The position numbers were made by a program, and so were the translations under genes. This document shows, piece after piece, positions 37,701 through 49,211 of a stretch of 64,000 bases of DNA. The stretch covers positions 1,527,783 to 1,591,782 of the forward strand of contig VZTJ01003246.1 of assembly GCA_013397795.1 (NCBI GenBank), given 5' to 3'. The notes beneath the pieces are model-generated. The model made no database searches and had not been told where the DNA came from. It saw only the letters and a program-made list of their open reading frames with translations. Source of the DNA: Orthonyx spaldingii. Lineage: Eukaryota; Chordata; Aves; Passeriformes; Orthonychidae. The first letter of the stretch is position 1; each line of letters starts with the position of its first letter.

Positions 37701-40700
37701 TACTCATTTTTGATCCAAGCAATATTTTGATATAGAAAATAATCGGGATAATCTCAAAAAGGAGAATGATTTTGCAATTATTAAATGTAAATAATTATTT
37801 TTTCTCCCTTTGATCTAAAAGTAAAGGTATTACGACTTTTGAATTTTAGCCACTGTAGGTGGACAAGGGTAAAGAATGCACAAGAAAAACTGTCAGTTAG
37901 TAAAGCTGTACTTTATCATTGGATGAGAGAGGTGTGGAAGGAGCAAAAAACAGGACTGAGAAGAAAGGAAAAAAAAAGGTGGAAGAAATACTCCAGTATT
38001 TATGAAGGAAGCCGTACTTAGTTCCATGACTTTGAAACAGGTGGTCACATGCACTAAAGACAGAGGTTGTCACAGAGATGTTCTTGGTCTCATGGCCTCA
38101 ATCAACATGGAGCATGCATGGTGGGGCACCACCTCAGCATACAACAGTGCTTCTATAATATTACCTGTTTTATGACCCTAACTTGCCACCTCTAACAGAG
38201 CTTTACCCCATCACCCTGACAGTTCACAGGTTTGTGACTTTAGAATTGGGCTGGAATTGCTTATAGGACAATTTTCTTCTGAACAAAGAACAAAGATGAT
38301 TAAAAACCTATTTTGTTTCATTTTGTATTACTGACAGAGGTGAGACCATAGAATAAATATTTATTTTTAATTATATTTCCTAGGAAAATGAGACAACAGT
38401 CTGTTCTTATGTGTCTATGACATGCTCTCACTCTTTTTGTCTATCAGTTTCAGCCATATAAAGAAAAGGTAAAGATCTTAAATAAAGGAAATTTCTACAA
38501 GTTGTGTAACAAAAGGAAAATGTCTGAAGGAGATATATTGAAATGGGTGATCCTTGGGGACAGACAGTTACAGGAATAACTTAGGTCCATTCTGAATTGG
38601 AGCAGCCAGTTGTTATGAATGTATTGGCAAGAGTTCAGCATAATCCCCATTTTCACTAACATAACCAAACAAGTTGAATTACATTATTGTGTTAAAAAAA
38701 GAAGACAGATGAGTTTGGCCAATAGTCACAGCCCAAATACAATCTCATTACTGCTCAGCAAGATTTTGTGTTCCTTGTTTATATCAAGACTTTAATCTGG
38801 ATTAAACTTTCTTCTTTCTGTGGACATATATACAAGTTCTTCATGCCTTCATGTCTGTACTGTCTGTCTTTTTATAACATACATGTGTTTTTGTGGTGCT
38901 CAGAAAGTCATGTCGTGTCATTCAATTATTTGAAACCACGATGTGGACACATCCCAGTGTTAAAAGGGTCTGGAATAAGTAAATTATGGTATGTAACCCT
39001 GTGCCACCCAATCCCATTTTGAACTATGGGAGGGGAAGAAAGTAGGTGAGTAAAAAGCCACCAAAGACCCATTGGACTTTTTCCCCTTTACTTACATGAA
39101 TAAGTACATTATCTGCTTTATTACATTAATACATTTACTTCATATTCAGCTTTGGTATGCAATTTGCTGTAGTTGCCTCGTAGAGATGAAGATGTTGCTG
39201 CTCTTGCTTACAGAATCATGGGCAAATGTTTCCAGAGAACATATGAACAGCTGGATTCTGTCTGCTTCTTCATATGGGGGGGAAAAGGGGAAGGTAGATT
39301 ATATTTAGTAGGGAAGAACTGAGAGCAGTAATGCAGTGTTACTTTTATGTGAATGTTACAAAAGTAATTATAGATAGCTGCTGAGATCTATATTAATGTC
39401 TTCAGATTTTATGTACATTAAAGAGCAAATTCAGAAGAGCTGGAAGAAGATAGAGTGACCCCATTTTTGTCGTTGTTCTTTTGTTCCATTTTGTTCATAA
39501 GGCCAGTTCACAGCTGTGCAATCACAGTCCTGGTTTCAACCTTTCTGACTCTGGTAAGTCATACAAATTGTTATCACTCAGTTCTGTCACATCAGTGACC
39601 TCACAATCAAAGTGGCCAAATTAGCCCTACAGCCAAACTCTCTCAATAAAAGAAGATATAGACAACATGGTTGGACAAGCCAGTACATAAAGTGGTTTGA
39701 AATGAAATTGTATCAAAATGAACAACATAAATTAATGACATAAGATGCTCTTTTATATTTTTGATGGATGTTGTTTTGTTACTAGACCTTACATCAGTTT
39801 TCACATTTTCTTTTAGCATATGGAATTCTCATTAATTATTTTGGTTGAGGTTAAGCTAAATTTCTGAGAGAAAAATTATTCATCAGAAATATTTATACCC
39901 AATAGTTATAACAATTTGTTCCTAGTGGTTTTCAAAGTATTTTACAATCATCATTAAATATTGAAATATCACATTGTTTTAAGTTTGAAACTTCATTAAC
40001 AGCAGCAGAATGTTTCAGCATACACAAACAAACAAATAATAGATCTGGTTATCATATGTCTTGATTTTATGAATTGTACAACCAAATAAATATTATAGAT
40101 AAAAATTCACACTGGCTTAATAAAGACTGAAAAGCTGGTTTACAGGGTTGTCAAAATTCTCATGAGAAATCAGTCTATTACCAGTTGCTGATTGCTGGAT
40201 CTGGAAAGTAATGTTACAGGTATATAATGCTGATTACTTGTAAGTAATTGATTACAGATTACTTTTTAAGTACTTTATTCAGTACAGCTGCTATTGAGCT
40301 GGTTACTATGACTTAGTACAATGACATTGCCCATAATCAAGACAGTGGTGAGATTGTCACTAAGAGAGAGTAATTAGGTGTGAGAAGTGCACAGATAACA
40401 TCTTAGAACAGCATTTTTAAAAAAATTATTTCACTTACTCTTCTCTATTCTGTGAAATCTGCAAGCAGCAGTCTGCCATCTTCACCTCTACTATTCTAGT
40501 GCTTTGGAAGAATTGCTGTTATAAAGCTAAGCAATTTAGGTATTAGACAAGCATATCTCATGTAGTCATCCTTTTCTTGTCTACTCTAACTTGGACATTC
40601 ATTTCAGTTATTTTTACCTCTCAGGACTACCATTTGTCAATCCCGCATGACTGTGACTAGCCATATTGAAGACAGGAGATGCGTGATATGACAGAGTGCA

Positions 40701-41337
40701 CCTTCTCCTCTGTGAAATGCTGTAGAACATGTGACCCTTACACAGCACTGGTTAGGAAATCACAGCTTCCTGAACCATCTGAACTGTTATTAGGTCTTCC
40801 ATATCCCTTTAATGTCAACTTTTTCATCCCCAACATGCATTAGTAGATGTCTCTACAAATGTGTGATCCCTGATCTGAGAAAAATTTTCGTGGGCAGATC
40901 TTGTTCCAAATGAACAAAAGATGTCTAGATCTTAATTTATATGAATGATCACAAAAAGCTATGAACAGAAATTGTCCTATCCAACTGCTTGTACTAATGA
41001 AGTTGCGCACTGAAAAAGACAAGTCAGGCATCCCAAGGCCCAATTCCATTGCATTTTGCTTTGCTGACTTCCCAGACAGATCTCTTTCTGCTAATGTAGC
41101 ACATAAAGAGAAAAGATAGCAATATAAGATTATCAAGACTGAAATCAACAGACCAAATTATGTACCTTCCCTCTGCATAAGATGCATCTGTATTGTATAC
41201 AGCTTAAGAGAAGAGTCTTGAAATTTATTTTGTATATACGCTTAAAGAAGCTTTTTCTCTGACTCTGTTCAACAGTAGCAGTTCACCAGCATCTCAATAC
41301 AGCCTTCATTCTTATTCCAGAATTTTATCAGAGCAGT
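31726..41337. other. anonymous AT-rich sequence without recognised mobile elements
   Basis: I recognise no gene or repeat family. Short ORFs, the longest 102 codons at 40840-41148, lack any domain signal. GC-richer patches at about 38040-38240 and 39460-39660 could not be assigned. Confidence 0.5.
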
Positions 41338-41517
41338 TTGATTTTTGTTTTGTTTCTTTTGTTTGTTTACTTGTTTGCTTCTTTGTTTTGGTTTTGTTCT
41401 GGGTTTTTTTGGTGGTGGTGGTGGTGTTTGGGGATTTTTTTTTGGGGGGGGGGTGTTTTTTCTGTTTGTTTGTGGGGAGTTTTTTGGTTTGTTTGGTTTT
41501 GGTTTTGTTTTTTGTCC
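41338..41517. repeat. G/T-rich low-complexity block
   Basis: About 180 bp is made almost entirely of T and G on the plus strand. It includes GTT/GTTT units, a (GGT)5-like run near 41411-41426, and ten consecutive G at 41444-41453. Overlapping ORFs on both strands (Trp/Phe/Gly-rich forward, Lys/Thr/Pro/Asn-rich reverse) are by-products of composition. Confidence 0.9.
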
Positions 41518-43027
41518 CAAAAGAATGAATAATCCTATGCTGGAAAATCATACAGATCAAGAAATCCACCCTCAGTCCCACCACCTCAATATATCTGTCT
41601 CTTCTGTATGTCCAGCACTCCAGGTGGGAACCTGCCAATACTCAGTATATTCACTTGGAGTATAACATAATGCATGATGTAAATCTGCCTCATGTCTGAC
41701 CAGGCCAGTGAAAGGTATATTATATAGTGTATTATATAATATTTATATTGCTAACTTTGAGCTTACTGTAGAACATATTTCCAGAAAAACTTAGACAAGT
41801 TTTTAAGGTAATTCTTGTATTGAAAAGAAACACAATTTAACTGCTTATATTTCACATAATGAAACAAAATAAAGTTCCTACCAATAATAGCAGCTAGCTT
41901 TAGAAAATAAGAAACACAGAAATAAAGATTAAAGTTTTTTGAATATGACGTTTCAGTATTTCTGAAGTAAAGAAGGGGCAGGAATTCATTCTTACTTGGT
42001 AGATTGTTAAAAGTCTATCTTTGCTAATATAAAGTACCTAATACAGTTTTCAGTACAATTAAAGCTGGCAATGTCCTCTTTCCCTGGTATTTCATATATC
42101 TGTTTTTTGCCAGTTGAATTCTTTTAAAAAAACATTTATTTAAAAAGACTCAGGAATTGTGTAAGTAAATTCAACTCTGGCAAATGGTTAATGTATCCTT
42201 TTTAACAAAGAAAGTACTTGAAAAGAAGCTATTATTGCATCTTACATGATGTAGAATAGGCTTTTTTTTAATAGGCATGTTTGCTTTAATATATTTAGCT
42301 GGACTACAGTTTCCTTCAGTGCATTATAAAGCATACATGGTAATAGAAGTTGGCAAGATAGCTTATTTTTCTTGATGTTAACTATAAATTGGTGGCAATT
42401 TCATGCAGTAAAACTTTTTCCTCTGACTTTATCCTAGGTAATACTATATAAAGAAATGTCTGGGATTGTGTTATTTGCTTCACATTTTATTCTTCATAAT
42501 AGATTCAACTGAGGTCTGCTGTATAATGCATTATAAAAAGAAATGTCAATAACATAGTTTGCCACAGAACAGAATGACTGCTAGAGAAAAAAAGCAATGT
42601 GCAGATTGTGCAGATAATAGAGACTGTAAGAGGTACCCAGTTTGACACAGAAATTGATTTATAGTTTTGACACTGTTTTCACTAATCACTGAAAGCAAAA
42701 CCAGTCCCTTGCTGAAGTGACACATATAAAGATAGGTGTTATGAAGTTCACTGTATTTAGGAATACAAATTTAGTGAAGGATAGTCGAAGTTAGTGTGGA
42801 TATTACACCCAAGCATTAAGATATTAAGGAGGTAATAATGTCCACAAAATGCAGTACCTGATTAAATAGAATCAACAGATTCTTTGGTGAAAATTACTTC
42901 AGGAAGGGGACTGAAATTATATGGAGCTAAAGCAGAGGTTACTAATGATGTGGCTAAGGGCTAGTCCAGTGGCAGCCAACATGTCAGCCTGGAACATAAA
43001 GGTGATAACTTCTTCAAGTGGAGCTGT
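41518..43027. other. anonymous AT-rich sequence
   Basis: Nothing recognised. It is the right end of the roughly 20-kb stretch lacking identifiable mobile elements. Confidence 0.5.
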
Positions 43028-43862
43028 TGTTATGATCCAATTAGTGAGAGATGCCTCTACCTGAATTATGGTGCAGACGAGACCTTATGCTGAAATCAAT
43101 AACATAGATTTTATTTAACTGTCAATGTGAGGTAGAGAGAAAGAAATAGAAAAAGGGTAGGGGGTACAGGGAGAGAGTGAGATCAAGCAGAAGATAGTAA
43201 ACACCTGTGGATACACTGGCATCCCATTGGCCCTTCTTCATCCTGGGCTTCTCAGTGGTGGGGGTCCCAGATTTGTTCTTTTGGGGGTATTACCACTTTT
43301 ATACAATCATATATTAGCTGTGAGTATGCAACAATGTGTAGAGCTAGTCCTTTATAAAATCTTATCTATCAGGCTAGTCAGTTTATGGAGCTTGCTGATA
43401 AGAGAAGACGGAATTGCAGTAGTTGGGTTTTTTTCTCACCCCCAGGTTCTCAAATCTGTATCTTTCCCTCTTGTAAGGCAGTCATGTTTCTAGAGAATTG
43501 CTAACCCATGGCCTCCCCACCCTCTAGACTTTGCACTCTGCAGCACTGAGGCAGGTTTGTTTTCCCAAGCCATGGCATGTGACTGATTTGCTCTTTTTAA
43601 ACTTTGCTCAGTTGCTGCTCCTTAAAGCAAAACCTTTCTTCACCCAGCTCTCAAGGCCTTGTTTTCTCAGTGATCACTAATAGACCATCAGTGAATTTTT
43701 ATTGTTCTGGGGCTTCTGCTTTCAACCCATGCTCACGTTTTCAAGACCTTTGTTGTTATCCCAAGATAAAATTGTACATCATCAGAAAAGGCAGCAGATA
43801 CCAAACTGTGGTTCACACAGTGTGCTCTCAGAAGCAGTTGATAACAAGCCTAACAGGTCACA
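43028..43862 (-). mobile_element. endogenous retrovirus LTR, minus strand (bird ERVK-like)
   Basis: The minus strand reads as an LTR of about 835 bp. It starts near 43862 with tgtgacctgttagg. A TATA box (tataaaa) lies at the complement of 43297-43303, AATAAA at the complement of 43110-43115, and the end is ...gatcataaca near 43028. The TATA-to-AATAAA distance of about 190 bp leaves room for an R region. No primer-binding site or gag sequence follows on the minus-strand downstream side, so it looks solo. Flanking hexamers (agctgt left, agtagt right) agree at only four of six positions, so the target-site duplication is unproved and the ends are approximate. ORFs at 43227-43977 are internal noise. 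Confidence 0.65.
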
Positions 43863-45875
43863 AGTAGTGCCTTGTACAAAAGATACAGTTAGCATGAGCC
43901 CTCTGTTGTGTAAAAAAAGAATGGATATTTTATTTTTACGGGACCACTGGGCAAAAGAAATGTTTAGAGAATTATAAAAGATTAGTGTTCTTAATATTTA
44001 AGTTCAAAACAAGCTGTTAAAAACTGCTTAAAGTAATTCTACTTTTCCAGATGTAAGTGGTCTCTGCTATACGAACACATATTTATACTTTCCAAATGCT
44101 ATTTACTAATAGCAATATCTGTGGCAGTTACTTAGAAAGCATAGTCTAAGTACTTTTCTGGGACACATGATAGCATCAAAAGATATTTGGATACTTAAAT
44201 ACATGGCTGTGATTCAAAGTATCTGTTCTGTAGTCATCCAATCCAGTAGCTTTTGGCCAGGGAATTCCCTGAACACTTGAAATTATTTGTAGTGCTCACG
44301 CCTAGAATTGCACTATAAGCAACTAGAGATCTAGGTCCTGCATAAACCACAAGAGCGTTTAAGCAGTAGTTAGACAAGTATGTTCAAAGGCCAGATCCAT
44401 TAGAAGCGCACACTTGCTTATGATTTGGTAGAGCCCTGTTTGAAATCACCGACCTTAACTATTCAATATATATATGCTCACAAATCTATAATCTGTTCTG
44501 GAATAAACTGAACAACATAACCTGCTTAATATCTTAGTGCATGGATGTGTTGTGATTTCCATAAAATATGAGCAGGAAATGGGCCAGCTCATTGTGTTTT
44601 AATACTTATTTGATACATGCAATATTACATTCACAGGATCTCTTTCCATACAGGGTTATATCATGTGTTCTAGCCACAATCTAAAGTCACTGAACCTCTT
44701 ATGATAAGGACAATGACTGTCCTATTTCTTCTATGGAAGAAGCCTTTTAGTTGCACCACAGTGCAGTGCATTCAAACAATGAAGATTTAATACAAATCCG
44801 TCTAGCAAAAGGCTGCATATTATCAAAGGAGATTTTATTTCCAATACTAGCTTTGACCATAAACTGAAAGACACAATTCATTGTTCTCTGAATTATGTCA
44901 GTATTCTCAATTTTGCTATTTATGGGGAAAAAAAGAAACAGGGAGAGAAAAGCACCAGCAGAACAGGGGAAAGTATTCCAGAAGCAAATGTCATGCAGAA
45001 TTGCAGTATAATAATGAAAACACTTTGTAAAGTGTATCGCCACAGGAACAAGGAAATAGCTTTTAAGTTTACAGTGTTTATGTATTTCTTCTTGCATCTA
45101 GTTTCCAGTAATATATTTCTCCAAAACCTCAGTTTACATGCCCTTTTTCGTCTGGTGACAAACTATACGCTTTCTCAGAATCCCGTCTCACTTATGGAGA
45201 TTTGACATCTGTAGGAGACCATATAACAGCAACCTGAATAGTTTGCTACAAAATATGTTCTTCTTCCATAAAGGGAAAGAATGCATTTATTTCAGCTGTA
45301 GTTTATTAATTTCCATTTATTTCCTGCATACACTTTCACATATTACCAGTATTACTGATTAACACTTAAGGCTGAATAAAGTTCACATACAACCTCAAAA
45401 ACAAAAAAAATTTCACATTTTAGATTCAAAGCAACCTTAGATTTCCCTCATTCTTGAGGCTATTCCTTCATGTTGTCATTTTGTGCAACTGATAAACTTT
45501 ATAGAGAAACTCAAGACATGAAACAACAAATGACAACATTACAATAGTTCTCTTAGTAGTTTATAGATAAGCTGCAGTAATGAAAACCGTCTTCATAAAG
45601 ACTCGTAACTCAGAACTGTTTTCTTACTCTGGTGCTTTGAAATTTACTAAATGGTGAGTCCATTCAGAGCTTTCCCCTGTGGCAGGATCCCACAACCAAT
45701 TTACTCTTCTGTTCTTGGTTGTTCTGCAGGATAAACATAACTTAATAATATTTTTCTCCTCTAGTGTGGCAATCTGTTTTAAAATGAAAATGACAATATA
45801 ATATTCTTGAAACTTCTTTTCCTCTGTCCATTATGACAAAAGGTATTTAACAAGTTGATTAATCATATTATATTC
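43863..45875. other. anonymous sequence between two LTRs
   Basis: No gene is confirmed. A minus-strand ORF (44747-45097) has a strong pyrimidine tract and AG before its C-terminal half; it is treated under findings as a weak exon candidate. Confidence 0.5.
45870..45875. repeat. target-site duplication, left copy
   Basis: The hexamer atattc abuts the LTR terminus and matches 46558-46563 exactly. Confidence 0.9.
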
Positions 45876-46557
45876 TGTCGCTGCCCGGCCACTGCCGGTT
45901 TTCAAGCTGCCCGGTGGCTTGAGTGCGACCTTCTGTGCTTGGCTCTCTGCCGGACCTCTGCAGCACTCAGGCTCAGCAGATTTTGGTCTCCTGGCAACAG
46001 CTCAAGCAGGCACAGCTCATCCAGGGGAGCTGGCAGCAGCAGCTGGAAACAGTGTAGCAGCTCGGCGGCAAAGGAGCAGGAGGACTCAAAGTAGCAGCAA
46101 CTCCAGTTTATTGAGCACCGAAGGGGGGATGCTACAAAGAGCCGGGATCTGAGGGTGTGCAGGGGTTTAAAAGGGGCAAGAAAAGGGGCAGTCCAAGGGG
46201 TGGAACAAGGGAATAAACCAATAGGGGGATAACACATAATTGGGGAACATCCAATGGGGAAACAAAGGGGTGGAATACATTAACTTAACCAATCAATGGA
46301 ACCCAGTAACAGAACTTTCAGGTAACTTATGAATATTAAAATAACTGTGAGGGGACGGGGGATGGACACCGATGAGTGGAGGGAAACTATCCCTGCCTGC
46401 TNTATCCCTGCCTGCTTCCCCATCCCCCTCAGACTCACTGTTCTGAGGGGAATAGCTCAACCATCTAGTTTCTTCATTAATCCACATGGAGAAGGCAGGC
46501 ATGGCTGATTGTCGCTCACTCTCTGTGACCACAGCCTCTGACCGGGTCACTGCCACA
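45876..46557 (-). mobile_element. solo endogenous retrovirus LTR with 6-bp target-site duplication
   Basis: This 682-bp element begins TGTGGCAGTG and ends GGGCAGCGACA on the minus strand, so it has TG...CA termini. It is flanked by identical hexamers, atattc at 45870-45875 and 46558-46563. A TATA-like ttttaaa lies at the complement of 46166-46172 and AATAAA at the complement of 46107-46112, followed by ctggagttgctgc. The R region is short and U5 long and GC-rich. A 6-bp duplication is the rule for ERVK/alpharetrovirus-like integrases. No internal region remains, implying LTR-LTR recombination. The perfect duplication suggests a fairly young insertion. ORFs in both strands (45855-46556) are inside it and are not genes. 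Confidence 0.92.
46388..46416. repeat. 14-bp direct duplication around a single N
   Basis: The word tatccctgcctgct occurs at 46388-46401 and again at 46403-46416 with only the N at 46402 between. It lies inside the solo LTR and looks like an unmerged assembly join or an unresolved tandem repeat. Confidence 0.9.
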
Positions 46558-46563
46558 ATATTC
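46558..46563. repeat. target-site duplication, right copy
   Basis: The hexamer atattc abuts the other LTR terminus and matches 45870-45875 exactly. Confidence 0.9.
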
Positions 46564-46688
46564 CATCAGACCTATGTCAGCATAGATTTATACAAAGTAG
46601 TTATTCCATTTTTGCACTGACTAAGGGCTTATCTTGGTCTTCTATAATACGCTGCATTCAATATTGTTCAAACACACCATTTGATAAG
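46564..46688. other. short unassigned spacer
   Basis: Anonymous sequence between the solo LTR and the CR1 fragment. Confidence 0.5.
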
Positions 46689-47130
46689 AGAATCATAGAA
46701 TCATTTTGGTTGGAAAAGGCCTCTAAGGTCATCGAGTCCATCTATTAACCCAGCAGTGCCAAGTCCAACACTAAAACATCCTTAAGTACCACATCTGCAT
46801 ATCTTTTAAATGTCCTCAAGCATGACTCCACCACTACCCTGGGGTGCCCTTCCAACCTTGATGACCCTTTCAGTGAAGAATTTTTAACTAATACCCAATT
46901 TAAACATTGCTTGAGGCCATTTCCTCTTGTCCTATCAACTGTTATTTGAGAGAAGAGACCACATCCACCTCCCTGCTACCTCCTTTCAGGTAGTTATAGA
47001 GAGTGATAAGGTCTTCGCTCAGCCTCCTTTTCTCCAGGCAAGGCAACTCCTGTTACTTAGGCATTTTTCACAAACTTGTGCTCTAGACTCTTCACCAGCT
47101 TCATTTCCCTTCTTTGGATATATACACAAG
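46689..47130 (-). mobile_element. CR1 LINE 3' end, minus strand
   Basis: The left end shows two exact 8-mers (agaatcat agaatcat), the reversed CR1 terminus. Then follow ttggttggaaaaggcctct, catcgagtcca, agcagtgccaagtcc, cctcaagcatgactccacca and aacccttt-like words of the 3' UTR. Beyond these lies C-terminal ORF2 sequence in reverse (gaggccatttcctcttgtcc, ggtagttatagagagtgata, ctcagcctccttttctccagg). The copy stops near 47130, so it is strongly 5' truncated. It belongs to a different CR1 subfamily from the copy at 48784, judged by the UTR words. Confidence 0.92.
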
Positions 47131-48783
47131 GTAAGTATTTAGAACTAAAAATAGTGTTTTCACTAGAATATAAACTGAAAAGCTGGTTACATGGTAGGCT
47201 ATGCTTTTCTAATGTCATACTATCATTGAACAAATCAGCCTTTTCCTCCATGGTATGCCTCTAACTTTACTGTGCCGTTATAATAGTCATTTATGTTGTA
47301 AAACTGGAGCACGACAGATCTCTTCCATGAACTAGTTCAAACTAACACCTTTCTCCTCCCTCTCCCCTCACAGTGAACATCATTCTTCTGAGTTGATGAG
47401 TTAACTAGTAATAGTATAAAAAACAGAAAGAAAATGTACTGTCAGAACTAGGGCAAGAGAAAGGAAGGAGGAGGAGTAGAAGGTAAGATAGCACAGAGAT
47501 CAAAACCTCTTCTTTGATAGGAGACTTACTCAACAATCATTGTAACTTCAGCCTCAAGCTGAAAGATAAAAATTAATCTATAACTCTGTCTTGTTTAATA
47601 AAGAAAAAAATCTGATTCCATTCCCATTTAGTGAATTTTCATTCATAGGTACACATTAAAATAACTGTGAACCTCCTACACAACTTGGTATCCAAAACTG
47701 ACATGAAACACTCTCACAACCGAAACAGAAAACACTCCATCTATCACTGAACTGATTTGTGGATATTATATTATCCACCTGCCACTGCTATTTGGGGTAC
47801 AACACCAAAGGTACTATTTGAAAATGACGCGAGTATTTTTGCTATTTGAGGTGTCTCCTCATTATAGATTGGGCTAAATTGCATATCCAACTTAATGTAT
47901 CTGACTGTGTAGGTATTTTAATTAAGAATCATGAAGTAAAATACATAAACATTCCTGGTTTAAAATAGGCGTAAGATAGATTCAGGTTAAAAAATATGTT
48001 CCCATGCTCTAAGGCCTATGATATTTTATAATGAAGCATGACAAAATCCTTCCCTCATAGCTACTGTTTCCTTCTTTTTGTTTAATTTTGCTAAGGCTTT
48101 TTTGTTTGTTTGTTTTCTGCTGGTGTAAATTGTAGGTAATGAGGATTATCAATTTTATGAAGCACTTTCTATGCAAGGAGAGACTAAATAGATTCCATAC
48201 ATGAGGAAAAGAATTGGCTGAAAGGAAATATCACCCAGAAAATCATGAATGGATTGAAAGAAAGTATCACTTTTAAAATCATAAATTAATGCAGACAGTT
48301 TAGATTAATGGAACACTTGTTATATTCTTCTCCGAGAAAATTTTTGATGAAAAACAAGATTACATTGATATATATCAGTTTATGTTTAATACATAGTCAT
48401 TTGTGGTTTTCAAATAAAACACCGAATCTGTTTTCTGGATTGCTGGAGATCCAGACTGCAGCTATACCAAAAACAACTAGTAATGCAGAATGAGAAATGT
48501 AGTGATGTCTTCCTATGACCCAACCACGTGACCATTTTTTACTTAGAGTCTTTTGACTTGCATATCTGAAAGAAATAGATTGATTTTTTTTCTTTCCTCA
48601 GAAAAAAACCCCATCCAAATCTTCCAGTCAAACAGCTTGCTTTGGGAGAGATAAGCATTTGCCATTACAGTATTTACCACTTGTCACTGTCCCACTGTTT
48701 TCTCCCTCTCATTTAGAGGTAATCTGGTAATTTGATGGAGGGGTAACATTTTGTACTTTCACAATGAGCCCACTACAGTATAT
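47131..48783. other. anonymous AT-rich sequence
   Basis: No gene or repeat family recognised. Confidence 0.5.
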
Positions 48784-49211
48784 AGAATCACAGAGCCATG
48801 GAATGGCTTATGTTGGAAGAGACTTTAAAGACCATCTAGTTCCAAGCTCCCAGACATGGACAGGGACACACTCCACTAGACCAAGTTGCTCAGAGCTCCA
48901 TCCAACCCGGCCTTGAACATTTCTGGTGACGGTGCATTCACTTCTCTGGGCAATCTGTTCCTGTACCTCACCACCCTCAATAGTAATGAATTTTTTCCCT
49001 AATATCTAATCCAAACCTACTCTCTTTCAATATAAACCAATTCGGTCTTGTCCTGTCACTACATGCTCTTGCAAATGGTCTTGCCTCATCTTTTCTGAAA
49101 GTTCCATTCAGGTACGGAAAGGCCAAAATTAGGTCACCCTTAAGCCTTCTCTTTTCTAGGGTGAACAAACACAATTCTCAGCCTTTCCTCAAAGGATTGG
49201 TGCTCCATCCT
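48784..49211 (-). mobile_element. CR1 LINE 3' end with a still-open C-terminal ORF2 segment
   Basis: The reversed CR1 tail (agaatcacagagccatgg) is at the left. UTR words follow (gttggaagagactttaaag, ccatctagttcc, gttgctcagagctcc). Then comes reversed ORF2. On the minus strand 48977-49174 stays open for 65 codons and contains LEKRRLKGDLILAF and ACSDRTRPNWFILKE, the standard C-terminus of CR1 ORF2. It lacks the catalytic domains and a promoter, so it is a dead fragment. The open frame is short enough to have survived by chance. Confidence 0.92.

Noticed and set aside
41269..41665. Overlapping 83-108-codon ORFs on both strands
   Set aside because: They translate G/T low-complexity DNA into Trp/Phe/Gly or Lys/Thr/Pro runs with no real protein character.
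43227..43977. ORFs of 87-91 codons
   Set aside because: They lie within or across the edge of the LTR at 43028-43862.
45855..46556. ORFs of 77-111 codons on both strands
   Set aside because: They are contained in the GC-rich U5 and U3 of the solo LTR, and one even reads through the N at 46402.
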